A DNA stretch of 64,000 bases, taken from positions 1-64,000 of the forward strand of contig CAIJYD010000022.1 of assembly GCA_903824785.1 (NCBI GenBank), written 5' to 3'. Position 1 is the stretch's first letter. Each line of letters begins with the position of its first letter. This stretch comes from an uncultured Bacteroidota bacterium (lineage in GTDB: Bacteria; Bacteroidota; Bacteroidia; Bacteroidales; VadinHA17). This document shows positions 9,532-18,091 of this stretch, in pieces. The position numbers were made by a program, and so were the translations under genes. The notes beneath the pieces were generated by a model. It worked only from the letters and a program-made list of their open reading frames with translations, did not search any database and had not been told where the DNA came from.

Positions 9532-9622
9532 ATCGTTTACTGATCAGTAATATTTATAATAACTCGTTCAGGGTACTTTAAAATTACTAATAAAACTTTG
9601 CAAAATATTTATTGGGCTTTTG

Positions 9623-11392
9623 CTAATGTATCTCAATAAAATATGGAAGCCGTGCCTGGATCCCTGACATCTCTCTGGTTTCCTGAAACAGATTGAAATA
9701 CTTAACAGATTCGCCAAGCTCTTTTTTCAATAAATTCATTCTTACCTCTTCACTCAGCTGAGAAAGTATGCGGGTATACGGATCTTCAGCTTCGGGCAGT
9801 TCCCTGACGGAATATTTGTCAATGGCTGCAAGTTCAGCAGCTCCTTTAATGGCATCTTTTAATCCTCCTATCTCATCAACGAGTCCGATCTTCTGGGCGC
9901 TGCTGCCACTCCATACTCTTCCCTGGCCGATATTGTCAACCGATTCAGCACTCATCTTTCTTCCCGATGCAACTTTCCCGACGAAATCGCTATAGACCTT
10001 TTCGATACTAATCTGCATTACCTCTTTTTCATAAATACTCATTGGCCTGAAAACGGAGGGGAAATCGGAATTTTTATTGGTGCTGACAATCTCTGTTGAG
10101 AGTCCGAGCTTCTGTTCAAGCAGCTTTCCAACATTCGGGATAAGCCCAAAAACACCTATCGATCCTGAAATAGTTGTAGGATTTGCATATATTTTTGTTG
10201 CAGGAGCAGAGATAAAATAGCCTCCTGATGCAGCATAATTTCCCATCGATATCACCAGCGGTTTGGCAGCGGCGGCAAGCTCAAGCTCCCGCCACATGAT
10301 ATCCGAAGCAATTGCATTTCCTCCGGGCGAGTTTACTCTTAAGACAATCGCCTTAACAGAGGTATCGAGCCTCTGTTTTCTGATCACTTCAGCGTAATAA
10401 TTTCCTCCGATATTATCTTCATTTCCTTTTCCCATTACAATAGTTCCTGAGGCGTAAACTACTGCTATTCTGTTTTTTACTGAAACATATTTTTCATTAT
10501 CCGGAACTTTACTATACTTGGACATTGTTACCAGATTAAGCTCTTTACCTGCTTCTGTTCCTGTTAAGACTTTAAGTGTATCAATTAATTCATCACGAAA
10601 CATTACGCCATCAACGAGTTTATTCTCAAGGGCGTCGGAAGATAGGTTGCCGGTAAGTTTATCAGCCAGGATATTAAGCTGTGTTTCCGGAATATTTCTT
10701 GACAAGGAAATAGTTTTAATAACATGATTCCATATTGAGCCGGTATAGTCTTTTATCTGGGCTTTGTTCTCTTCACTCAGTTTATCAAGAATAAATGGTT
10801 CGACAGCACCTTTAAATTTCCCGTGGCGTGTTACCTGCACTTCAACCCCAAGCTTTTCAAGCGCTTTTTTATAAAACATTATCTCGCTGCTCAACCCTTT
10901 AAAATCAACCATCGATCCGGGATTGATATAGATCTTACTTGCAACAGTCGACAGAAAATAACACTCCTGTGTCATAACATAATCTGAGTATGAGATGACA
11001 AATTTTCCATCATTTCTGAATTTTTCAAGGGCATCTCTTATCTCGCCTGTTGTTGCCCAGCCTGAAGGAAGCAGTCCGTTCTCAATCAGAATTCCTTTGA
11101 TCTTGCTGTCTGAAGAAGCTTTTTCAATATTTTTCAGGATCTCATTCAGCCCCGGAGCAGGCGTGAATGTCATATTAAACAGATCAATTCCTCCAAACGG
11201 ATTTTGATTACCCCTGTCAGGAATTGGCACTCCGGCTTTCAGAACCAGAACGGAGTTATCACTTATTGAGGCTGGTTTGTCGCCCGAGGCAACCATCGCA
11301 CTTAATCCGGCAATCATTACAATAAAGAAGAGGACCGATGTGATTATTATGCCTGTTATTGTTGCAAAAGTGTATTTAAGGAAACTTTTCAT
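9623..11392 (-). CDS. sppA: Signal peptide peptidase SppA, 67K type
   Basis: 589 residues, the long tandem-domain type. It is a membrane-anchored serine protease that degrades cleaved signal peptides. One N-terminal membrane segment is visible (about 10-32). The first half carries the general base Lys192 in HGKFKGAVEPF. The second half carries the nucleophile Ser389 in MGNYAASGGYF. This Ser/Lys dyad across two related domains is the family arrangement. GSIGVFGLIPNVGKLLEQ is also characteristic. It reads away from folK. Confidence 0.93.
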   Translation of the reverse strand: MKSFLKYTFATITGIIITSVLFFIVMIAGLSAMVASGDKPASISDNSVLVLKAGVPIPDRGNQNPFGGIDLFNMTFTPAPGLNEILKNIEKASSDSKIKGILIENGLLPSGWATTGEIRDALEKFRNDGKFVISYSDYVMTQECYFLSTVASKIYINPGSMVDFKGLSSEIMFYKKALEKLGVEVQVTRHGKFKGAVEPFILDKLSEENKAQIKDYTGSIWNHVIKTISLSRNIPETQLNILADKLTGNLSSDALENKLVDGVMFRDELIDTLKVLTGTEAGKELNLVTMSKYSKVPDNEKYVSVKNRIAVVYASGTIVMGKGNEDNIGGNYYAEVIRKQRLDTSVKAIVLRVNSPGGNAIASDIMWRELELAAAAKPLVISMGNYAASGGYFISAPATKIYANPTTISGSIGVFGLIPNVGKLLEQKLGLSTEIVSTNKNSDFPSVFRPMSIYEKEVMQISIEKVYSDFVGKVASGRKMSAESVDNIGQGRVWSGSSAQKIGLVDEIGGLKDAIKGAAELAAIDKYSVRELPEAEDPYTRILSQLSEEVRMNLLKKELGESVKYFNLFQETREMSGIQARLPYFIEIH

Positions 11393-11538
11393 CTTAAAAA
11401 TGGATTAATAAAATGGAATCTAAATATAATAAAAAACAGAATGACTATCGCAAATCATGAACAAAAAAATTACAAAACGTTTGAAAATCAAGGAGTTTGC
11501 ATTTAGGTTTTCTGATACTTATAAAAAACATATTGAAT

Positions 11539-11570
11539 TTGTAAAGGTAAGCATGTAATTCATACTTTTG
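11539..11570 (+). promoter_or_regulatory. Probable promoter for folK
   Basis: TTG at 11539-11541, 21 bases, TACTTTTG at 11563-11570. The -7 element matches TAnnTTTG; the spacer is two bases over the usual 19. An AGGAG stands at 11573-11577, well placed for the ATG at 11590. Another ATG at 11583 is out of the folK frame. Confidence 0.45.
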
Positions 11571-11589
11571 ATAGGAGAATTAATGGAAT

Positions 11590-12075
11590 ATGAAGGTAGT
11601 ATATCTTGGTGTCGGGACAAACCTCGGAAACAGGGAAAGCAATCTGAAAGAGGCATTTCTCAGAATTAAGGAAAGCATAGGGCCGGTTGTAGGAACTTCA
11701 TCTGTTTATGAAACTGAACCGTGGGGATTTCATTCAGGGGATCAGTTTCTTAATATGGTTCTGAAGGTTGAAACCAGCCTTGAACCTTCGGGGTTGCTCG
11801 GGAGAATCCTTATGATTGAAGCCCTCTCAGGAAGGGTCAGGACGGAAAAACATTACTCTTCAAGAGTGATAGATATTGATATACTTTTTTATGAGGACAT
11901 TATTATTGATGATGAGGGGCTTAAAGTTCCGCATCCGCTGTTGCAGGATCGGAAATTTGTGCTTGTCCCTCTCTGCGAGATAGCTCCTGATCTTGTTCAT
12001 CCGGTACTGAAAAGAACAATTTTTTCACTGCTTGAAATATGTGATGATAAGAGTAGCATCAAAAAATTCAGCTAA
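11590..12075 (+). CDS. folK: 6-hydroxymethyl-7,8-dihydropterin pyrophosphokinase
   Basis: 161 residues. FolK transfers pyrophosphate from ATP to hydroxymethyl-dihydropterin in folate synthesis. Motifs: YLGVGTNLGNRESNL at the N-terminus, VYETEPWGF, FLNMV, and RVIDIDILFYED with HPLLQDRKFVLVPL, which contain the Mg-binding aspartates. Length is standard. It ends 18 bases before the convergent radC. Confidence 0.95.
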   Translation: MKVVYLGVGTNLGNRESNLKEAFLRIKESIGPVVGTSSVYETEPWGFHSGDQFLNMVLKVETSLEPSGLLGRILMIEALSGRVRTEKHYSSRVIDIDILFYEDIIIDDEGLKVPHPLLQDRKFVLVPLCEIAPDLVHPVLKRTIFSLLEICDDKSSIKKFS

Positions 12076-12093
12076 GTCAGCATCGAACAATAA

Positions 12094-12777
12094 TCAGAGT
12101 AAACCGTTATCTGCAAAGCTGTAGTAGTCTTTATCCGAAATAATAAGATGATCGAGAAGCTGAATATCCATAAGGGCTCCGGCTTCTTTTATTTTCTGAG
12201 TTATTTTGGTATCTGATTCGCTTGGATTAAGATTTCCGGAGGGGTGATTATGACATACAATAATTCCCGAAGCAAGATATTCAATAGCTTTTTTCATAAC
12301 CATCCGTACATCGGTTACTGTTCCGCTAACACCTCCCTGGGAAAGTTTCAAATGATTTATCACCCTGTTCGACCTGTTGAGAAACAATATCCAGAACTCT
12401 TCATGGGCGAGGTCGGAGAGCATTGGCTGAAAAATATCTGCCACATCTTTGGAACATTTTATCTGCGGCACACCAGGTACTTCAGCCATTTTCCTCCTTC
12501 GCCCCAGTTCAAGTGCGGCAGCAATAGTCACAGCCCTTGCAGTTCCGATTCCGTGAAGTTTTTTCAGATCAGCTATTGTAAGCTTGCCAAGTGTGTTGAG
12601 GTTGTTGTTCGCAACAGCCAGTAGTTCGCGCCCAAGATCCACGGCCGATTTTTTCTTTGTTCCTGAACTGATCAGGATTGCCAGTAACTCAGCATCGCTC
12701 AGACTTGATGTACCCTTCTGAATGAGTTTTTCTCTGGGTCTGTCCTCAGCAGCCCAGTCGGTAATTTTAAGAGACAT
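12094..12777 (-). CDS. radC: RadC family JAB/MPN-domain protein
   Basis: 227 residues from the ATG at 12777. A frame extending to 12867 would add 30 cysteine- and serine-rich residues that do not resemble the family, whereas MSLKITDWAAEDRPREKL is the conserved RadC start. A helix-hairpin-helix region (LHGIGTARAVTIAAALELGRR) precedes the JAB domain with the metal motif HNHPSGNLNPSESD. The historical link with DNA repair is unsupported for many members and the function is uncertain. It is convergent with folK. Confidence 0.9.
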   Translation of the reverse strand: MSLKITDWAAEDRPREKLIQKGTSSLSDAELLAILISSGTKKKSAVDLGRELLAVANNNLNTLGKLTIADLKKLHGIGTARAVTIAAALELGRRRKMAEVPGVPQIKCSKDVADIFQPMLSDLAHEEFWILFLNRSNRVINHLKLSQGGVSGTVTDVRMVMKKAIEYLASGIIVCHNHPSGNLNPSESDTKITQKIKEAGALMDIQLLDHLIISDKDYYSFADNGLL

Positions 12778-12912
12778 GCAGCACGAATTTGAAATGCAGA
12801 TGCAAGATAAAGAAAGTGTTGGAAACCTGCAAGAAAAAAGCGATGAAAAGGGAAAGTCCTTTTTCAAAAGGTATTAATGGTTCATAATATGGCTGTTCCC
12901 CATTTATAGGAT

Positions 12913-12944
12913 AACAAAAAAGGCCGTACCATTAAGTACAGCCT
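12913..12944 (-). terminator. Rho-independent terminator after rpsT
   Basis: On the minus strand: AGGCTGTAC, loop TTAATG, GTACGGCCT (9-bp stem with one G-T pair), followed by TTTTTTGTT. It lies 24 bases after the rpsT stop codon. Confidence 0.85.
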
Positions 12945-12967
12945 CCCTGATATGTTTTAGAATATTA

Positions 12968-13219
12968 TTATAAGCTGCTTACATGCTTAACAAGAGATGA
13001 CTTCAGGTTTGAAGCCTTTTTCTTATGAATAATATTTTTCTTTGCCAGTTTGTCAAGCATAGAGGTTAATTTTGGAAGAAGAACCACTGCTTCCTCTTTA
13101 TTGGTTGTTCCGCGAAGGGTCTTAAGAGCATTACGGGTTGTCTTGGCGTAATACTTGTTGGCCTCTTTTCTAACTTCGATCTGCCTGATCCTTTTTTCTG
13201 ACGACTTATGATTTGCCAT
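12968..13219 (-). CDS. rpsT: 30S ribosomal protein S20
   Basis: 83 residues, highly basic, almost entirely helical, with the S20 signature MANHKSSEKRIRQIEVRKEA at the start and KKNIIHKKKASNLKSSLVKH near the end. It binds 16S rRNA early in assembly of the small subunit. It follows the tRNA-Glu gene by 37 bases on the same strand with no promoter seen between them, and is followed by a strong terminator, so tRNA-Glu and rpsT are probably one transcript. Confidence 0.97.
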   Translation of the reverse strand: MANHKSSEKRIRQIEVRKEANKYYAKTTRNALKTLRGTTNKEEAVVLLPKLTSMLDKLAKKNIIHKKKASNLKSSLVKHVSSL

Positions 13220-13256
13220 ACTTATAAATAAATAATCTTCAAACTCTTACAATTTG

Positions 13257-13328
13257 TAGTCCATAGGGGAATCGAACCCCTGTTACCAGGATGAAAACCT
13301 GACGTCCTAACCACTAGACGAATGGACC
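13257..13328 (-). tRNA. tRNA-Glu (anticodon TTC)
   Basis: The minus strand folds as a full cloverleaf: acceptor GGTCCAT/ATGGACT, anticodon stem TCAGG/CCTGG with loop TTTTCAT (anticodon TTC), T-arm with GGTTCGATTCC, discriminator A. The encoded 3' end continues CAA, so CCA is not encoded. Confidence 0.97.
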
Positions 13329-13354
13329 GTGCAAAGAACTTTAAAATGCGGATG

Positions 13355-13384
13355 CAAAGAAAGGATGTTTTTTTGGATTCGCAA
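13355..13384 (-). promoter_or_regulatory. Promoter for tRNA-Glu/rpsT
   Basis: On the minus strand TTG (13384-13382), exactly 19 bases, TTTCTTTG (13362-13355) followed by C. This is close to the consensus TTG-N19-TAnnTTTG, with T for A in the second -7 position. The transcript would start about 20 bases before the tRNA. Confidence 0.55.
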
Positions 13385-13424
13385 AATATTTTGACCTAAA
13401 TAATCTATCAATCTGAAGGTTTTA

Positions 13425-13789
13425 TTATTCCAGTAACTTAGTAATATCAAAACCATTAAAATCACCTGAACTCATAAAGAGGTAAACAGGGTTGGAATAA
13501 TTTTGTGCTTTTATAAACCGGAACAACTCGTCAGAGCTATCATAGACATGTAAATTATTTCCTTCAAATGCCTTATATACAATATCTTTCGGAAATGGTT
13601 TCAGTTTTTTATTTTTTGTCTGTTCATAGAGAAATTCAGGAAATGACATGATCTTTAACCCAAGCTCGCGTGCTTTGATGGCTCAAAAATCTCATCGTCT
13701 GAACCGGTTACTTTGTATCCTTTTTTATGAAGAGCAATTGCAAGGTTATGCATTACTGCCCCTCCGACAGCAATGAAGTGTACTTTCAT
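13425..13789 (-). pseudogene. Decayed Mur ligase gene (Mpl-like), two internal deletions
   Basis: The ATG at 13789 opens MKVHFIAVGGAVMHNLAIAL..., the start of the Bacteroidota UDP-N-acetylmuramate ligase (Mpl-type, normally about 450 residues). After 44 codons the frame stops at 13655. In the next frame the reading continues as KARELGLKIMSFPEFLYEQ, which belongs some 25 residues further on in intact proteins, and ends in TKNKK. That runs straight into LKPFPKDIVYKAFEGNN and the C-terminal FMSSGDFNGFDITKLLE. Thus one small out-of-frame deletion and one of roughly 300 residues removed the ATP-binding and catalytic domains. Only about 120 codons remain and no function is likely. The start lies one base after the stop of the TIM-barrel gene, so the two were an operon. 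Confidence 0.85.
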
Positions 13790-13790
13790 G

Positions 13791-14657
13791 CTAAACATCA
13801 CATATGAGGATACTCTTCCTCAATGATTCAAGCTTGTCTTTTTGTGCCGGAACAAATTCCTGACCAACAAAACCTTTATACCCTGTATTTACTAGGGCTT
13901 TCATAATGGCCGGATAGTAAAGTTCCTGAGTTTCGTCAAGTTCGTGCCTTCCGGGTACTCCTCCGGTGTGGATATGGCCAATATACCGGATGTATTTTGT
14001 TATTGTCTCAATAACATTTCCTTCCATAATCTGCATGTGATATATATCGTAGAGAAGCTTAAATCTCTCAGAGTCAACCATCTCACACAGTGCTGCCCCC
14101 CATGTTGTTTTATCGCACTGGTAGTCTGCATGTCCATAACTGTTAAGGAGTTCCATAATAACTGTAACTCCGTATTTTTCCGCAGTTGGCATTATTTTTC
14201 GTAATCCTCTGGCACAATTAATCATTCCCTCATTATCATTCTGCCCTTCACGGTTGCCAGAGAAGCAGATAAGGTTAGGAATGCCTGCCTTTGCAGCTTT
14301 TGGGATCATTGCTTCAAAATCGGCAATCAGCTTCTCATGATTGGCTATGCGGTTAAATCCTTTTGGAATACCCCAGTCTGTGGCATAGCCCACTGCACAT
14401 TTAAGTCCGGCTTTTGTAACAGTATCCCACTCTTTTTCTCCAAGCAATTCAATGGATTCCAACCCCATCTCTTTGCAAGCCTTAGCAAAATCTGCAAGCG
14501 GGATGTCGTTATAGCACCACTGGCTTACCGAGTGACGGATATTGCCTTTAAGCTGACCTGTTGCATCTGCGGCTCCCGCAAAAATTTTGTTTACGGGGTC
14601 GGTCGCGGTTACGACTGCTGCCCCGGCTATACTTCCTATCATATCTCTTCTGTTCAT
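13791..14657 (-). CDS. Tat-exported sugar isomerase/epimerase (TIM barrel, hydroxypyruvate isomerase-like)
   Basis: 288 residues. The N-terminus MNRRDMIGSIAGAAVVTA is a twin-arginine signal, so the folded protein is probably exported. The rest is an AP-endonuclease-2-type TIM barrel: VSQWCYNDIPLADFAKACKE at the start, VTVIMELLNSYGHADY with a metal-binding glutamate, LLYDIYHMQIMEGN with Asp/His ligands, IGHIHTGGVPGRHELD and a final GFVGQEF glutamate. These match hydroxypyruvate isomerase-like proteins. The substrate is unknown and may be a sugar or keto-sugar outside the cytoplasm. It is related in type to the protein at 25909. Confidence 0.85.
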   Translation of the reverse strand: MNRRDMIGSIAGAAVVTATDPVNKIFAGAADATGQLKGNIRHSVSQWCYNDIPLADFAKACKEMGLESIELLGEKEWDTVTKAGLKCAVGYATDWGIPKGFNRIANHEKLIADFEAMIPKAAKAGIPNLICFSGNREGQNDNEGMINCARGLRKIMPTAEKYGVTVIMELLNSYGHADYQCDKTTWGAALCEMVDSERFKLLYDIYHMQIMEGNVIETITKYIRYIGHIHTGGVPGRHELDETQELYYPAIMKALVNTGYKGFVGQEFVPAQKDKLESLRKSILICDV

Positions 14658-14717
14658 AATTTACAATTTATAAAAAACGCATTTTAAAAGTAATATATAT
14701 TTTCCGTTCTCAGTTGT

Positions 14718-14740
14718 TTTTTGCCTGCGAATGGCAAAAA
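14718..14740. repeat. Inverted repeat in a divergent intergenic region
   Basis: TTTTTGCC, 7-base loop, GGCAAAAA: a perfect 8-bp dyad between two divergent genes. It looks like a terminator hairpin but no gene ends here. A regulator site is possible. Confidence 0.4.
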
Positions 14741-14841
14741 GTTTCTAAAATAAACTGCCCCGTAGCCATATCAAGCCAATGGTTTTAATACAGGAAAGTA
14801 AGGTAAAAACGGCGAATATAGTGTTACTGGTGATTATGTTC

Positions 14842-14849
14842 TATATTTG
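14842..14849 (+). promoter_or_regulatory. Possible -7 element for the phospholipase D-type gene
   Basis: TATATTTG fits TAnnTTTG and lies 30 bases before the ATG at 14879. No good TTG is found 19 bases upstream, so this is a partial match. Confidence 0.35.
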
Positions 14850-14878
14850 TATCAGCGATACAAACGTATGATTATCAA

Positions 14879-16054
14879 ATGAAAATTCCTTCACTGCATA
14901 ATTATAAGAGCGGACATTCGATTGAACTGCTGAGGAGTGGGGAGAGTTATTTTGCTGCATGTGAAAAAGCTATCGGAGAGGCAGAACACTATATCCATTT
15001 TCAGACATACATTGTTGATGCTGATGAGACAGGAAGACGTATTGTAAACGCTCTTATTAAAGCAGCCCGGAAAGGAGTGCGGGTCTATTTTCTTCTTGAT
15101 GCCTTTGGAGGAAGCAGCTTTACTGAAGATATGATAAAAACAGTTGAAGAGGCCGGAATATTTTTCCGGAAGTTTTCTCCTGCATTCATCACCGGTGGAT
15201 TTCACCTGAGTCTCAGGCTTCATCATAAAGTGCTGCTGATAGATGGCGCTGTTTCTATTATCGGTGGAATGAATGTCGCCAACAGATATCATGGCACCCC
15301 CGAATTTAAGGAGTGGCTCGATTTTGCAATTTTAATAGAAGGTCCTGAATCCGCTCATGTATTGCTTATCCTGAAAAAACTCTGGAATAAGGCATTTATT
15401 TCCAGAAAAGAGCGCTCACGCGAAACAGTTCATAATCCTCACCATTTTGAAGAAAATGTAAGGATAAAAGTTCTTCAGAATAACTGGTACAGGAATAAAA
15501 TAGAGATACTTAAGAGCTATCGTTCTGCAATAAAGCACAGCCACCATCGAATGATAATTTTTGCAAGCTATTTCCTCCCCGGCAGGAATGAACGTAAACT
15601 TCTGAGAAATGCAAGCCGCCGGGGTGTTGATATTAAAATTGTATTATCTGCCGAATCGGATGCCCCTGTTTTTAAAAGAGCAACTAATTTTCTTTATGAT
15701 TTTATACTGAGGAATAATATTAAAATTTATGAATACCTGCCGTCAAACCTTCATGCAAAAGTGGCTGTGTCTGACGGGAAATGGAGCACTATCGGAAGTT
15801 ATAATATGAACCACCTTAGCGATTATGGCAGCATTGAAATGAATGCCGACATACTTGATGCCCGTTTCGGAGAGCAGTTTGAAAATATTCTCCTCGGAAT
15901 CATTGAAAAAGATTGCCGGCAAGTTACATCAGAAGAGTACATCCACCGTAAAACCTGGTTTTTTCAGCTTTCCGACTGGCTCTCCTATCAGATGATCAGA
16001 TTACTGATGAGGATTATGTTCCTTCTTATTATTAAAAGAAAGAAACCTGTTTAA
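14879..16054 (+). CDS. Phospholipase D-superfamily protein, cardiolipin synthase-like
   Basis: 391 residues with the two HKD motifs of the phospholipase D superfamily: HHKVLLIDGAVSIIGGMN (about 118-135) and HAKVAVSDGKWSTIGSYN (about 295-312). In the closest bacterial family this joins two phosphatidylglycerols (or PG and PE) to cardiolipin. There are no N-terminal membrane helices, unlike ClsA, so it is nearer the ClsB type; a hydrophobic C-terminal segment (about 368-385) may anchor it. Another phosphodiester transferase activity remains possible. It stands alone between divergent and convergent neighbours. Confidence 0.87.
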   Translation: MKIPSLHNYKSGHSIELLRSGESYFAACEKAIGEAEHYIHFQTYIVDADETGRRIVNALIKAARKGVRVYFLLDAFGGSSFTEDMIKTVEEAGIFFRKFSPAFITGGFHLSLRLHHKVLLIDGAVSIIGGMNVANRYHGTPEFKEWLDFAILIEGPESAHVLLILKKLWNKAFISRKERSRETVHNPHHFEENVRIKVLQNNWYRNKIEILKSYRSAIKHSHHRMIIFASYFLPGRNERKLLRNASRRGVDIKIVLSAESDAPVFKRATNFLYDFILRNNIKIYEYLPSNLHAKVAVSDGKWSTIGSYNMNHLSDYGSIEMNADILDARFGEQFENILLGIIEKDCRQVTSEEYIHRKTWFFQLSDWLSYQMIRLLMRIMFLLIIKRKKPV

Positions 16055-16098
16055 TTGTAAAAATTTTCTAAAATTCTTGTTAATTGATTAACAGCGAA

Positions 16099-16962
16099 TT
16101 AGAATTGATGAAAACTCATCGAAACAAATTCAAGTACCTTAGGCAATGATGCGCGCCAGTATGTCCAGCTGTGAACACCATCGCGGACCCTGTATTCGTG
16201 AGGGATCTCTTTCTTCCGCATTGCAATATGTACCAGTGAATTGCCTTCATAAAGGAAATCATCGTCACCGCAATCGATATACCATCTGACAGCTTTTTTC
16301 TGATCATCCGGCATATTTTCAATAAGGCTCAGAACACTGTAACGTTTAAAATAAGATTCTTTGTCAGTATCGGAAATTCCTTCCACTCCCTTCCATAACC
16401 TGTAGTTCTTAAGGTCATCGATACTTCTGGGGCCGGTGGCAGCACTGAGCGGACATGCCGCTGAGAACAATTCGGGGTGATGAAGGGCATAGATGAAAGT
16501 ACCTTCCCCTCCCATCGATAATCCGGCAATTGCACGGTAGTGCTTTTCTGCTTTTATCCTGTATGTCTTTTCAATGTAAGGCATGAATTCCTGAAAGAAA
16601 AAATCTTCATACAGCCATTCCTTCTTTACATCATTTACATAACCGCGTTTACCGGTGTTGGCATCGGGCATAACGATTATCATAGATGTTGCCAAACCTG
16701 ACTTTATTGCTTCATCGGCAATATTCAGAACCTCCCCGAATTGTACCCATCCGGTCTGGTCGTCACCCGATCCGTGCAAAAGATAAAGAACAGGATAACT
16801 TCGCTGAGATGTCTCGTAATCGGGAGGAAGATATATTGCATATTTCCGCTCCATTTTCAACAGGTTGCTTTTCATCGAAAGATTATCGGAAACCTTTCCT
16901 GTCTGGCCCATCAGAAGAGTGGATAGAGTTAAAATGAATAAAAGGGATAAAAGTTTTTTCAT
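16099..16962 (-). CDS. Secreted esterase of the esterase D/feruloyl esterase type
   Basis: 287 residues from the ATG at 16962, which begins a signal peptide (MKKLLSLLFILTLSTLLMGQ). An open frame back to 17016 adds a polar stretch and is less likely. It is an alpha/beta hydrolase: YPVLYLLHGSGDDQTGW for the oxyanion region, nucleophile Ser149 in AGLSMGGEG, a likely acid near WYIDCGDDDFL and His in DGVHSWTYWR. This fold removes feruloyl or acetyl groups from plant polysaccharides or hydrolyses other esters. The substrate is unknown, but the GH2 enzyme nearby fits polysaccharide use. Confidence 0.85.
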   Translation of the reverse strand: MKKLLSLLFILTLSTLLMGQTGKVSDNLSMKSNLLKMERKYAIYLPPDYETSQRSYPVLYLLHGSGDDQTGWVQFGEVLNIADEAIKSGLATSMIIVMPDANTGKRGYVNDVKKEWLYEDFFFQEFMPYIEKTYRIKAEKHYRAIAGLSMGGEGTFIYALHHPELFSAACPLSAATGPRSIDDLKNYRLWKGVEGISDTDKESYFKRYSVLSLIENMPDDQKKAVRWYIDCGDDDFLYEGNSLVHIAMRKKEIPHEYRVRDGVHSWTYWRASLPKVLEFVSMSFHQF

Positions 16963-17198
16963 GATCATTATTTTATGATTTTGTACTTTTTTAGAAATCG
17001 ATTTTAAAGATAACAAATATTATGAAATATTTTGAAATGTTTTTTCAGGGAAATGCTTTCGGTCAGTTTTGTAACTATTTTTAACATAAAAAATGACAGT
17101 CTGAAGGTAATATTTGAGAAGATCATAGTTATATAGTTTTCTTTGTTGCAGAGGAAGTCAGGATAAAAATTCTTATTATTGTATATATATAAACTGGT

Positions 17199-18038
17199 AT
17201 GAAACTTCATCTTTTTAATATTTCGAACTTTAAAGTCGATGGCGGTGCTATGTTTGGAGTTGTGCCTAAAGTATTGTGGTCGAGGGTTTATCCTTCCGAC
17301 GAGAGTAACCTTATTGTCCTTACACTCAGGTCGCTTATTATCGAAACCGGCGATAAAGTTATTCTGGTTGATACCGGCTGGGGCGATAAACAAGATGAGA
17401 AATTTTTCCGGCATGTTTTTCTCCATGGAGGAGAAGGGCTTATAGAAGGTTTAAGATCAAGAGGATATCAGCCGGAAGATATAACAGATGTGGTTTTCAC
17501 CCATCTTCATGCCGACCATTGTGGTGGTGGCATTAAGAAAAAAATTGACGGAACCGGCTACGAACTTGCTTTCCCTGAGGCAACCTATCATGTCAGCCGA
17601 GCCCAGTGGGAGTGGGCAGTCAGAAATAATGTCCGGGAAGCCGATTCATTCCTCGAAGAGAATATCCTTCCGATATTGGACAGCGGTCATATTAATCTTA
17701 TTGACGAGGAGGGAGAACTGTTTTCAGGCTTCACTTTAAGAATCTGTTACGGTCACACACCCGGGCTTATTATCCCGGTAATAAAATATAAAAGTAAAAC
17801 ACTTGTATATACCGGCGACCTGATCCCGACAGTTGCACATCTTCCGATAATCTGGAATATGAGCTATGATATTGAGTCGCTGAAAACAATTGAAGAAAAG
17901 GAAAGCATTCTTAATGAGGCTCTTGCAGGAGAATATATTCTTGTTTTTCAACACGATGAGAATATTGAATGCTGCACTCTTGAGATGACTCCAAAAGGAA
18001 TACGGGCCAAAGAAAAATTTGATTTCTCACAAATCTGA
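17199..18038 (+). CDS. Metallo-beta-lactamase-fold hydrolase
   Basis: 279 residues, no signal peptide, probably cytoplasmic. The zinc motif H102LHADH107 (THLHADHCGG) is clear, with later ligands in GHTPG and YTGD. The insertion ATYHVSRAQWEWAV and the overall layout resemble the quorum-quenching lactonase/AttM-like branch, but that branch contains many hydrolases of unknown substrate, so lactonase is only a possibility. It starts 236 bases after the divergent esterase start and is followed 53 bases later by the beta-galactosidase gene, with which it may be transcribed. Confidence 0.85.
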   Translation: MKLHLFNISNFKVDGGAMFGVVPKVLWSRVYPSDESNLIVLTLRSLIIETGDKVILVDTGWGDKQDEKFFRHVFLHGGEGLIEGLRSRGYQPEDITDVVFTHLHADHCGGGIKKKIDGTGYELAFPEATYHVSRAQWEWAVRNNVREADSFLEENILPILDSGHINLIDEEGELFSGFTLRICYGHTPGLIIPVIKYKSKTLVYTGDLIPTVAHLPIIWNMSYDIESLKTIEEKESILNEALAGEYILVFQHDENIECCTLEMTPKGIRAKEKFDFSQI

Positions 18039-18091
18039 TTTTTTTGTGAATTATTGATGAACCGGCTTCATGTTAAAATTCTTATAATATT

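Noticed and set aside
12778..12867. Longer RadC start
   Set aside because: The extra 30 residues are Cys/Ser-rich and unlike RadC; the family start MSLKITDWAAEDRP is at 12777.
13425..13649. Independent small gene of 74 residues
   Set aside because: The sequence is the fused remains of a Mur ligase; its apparent ATG is an internal Met of the parent protein.
16078..16093. TGTTAAT-TG-ATTAACA palindrome as regulator site
   Set aside because: It lies between two convergent genes, where no promoter is expected, and its AT-rich composition makes chance likely.
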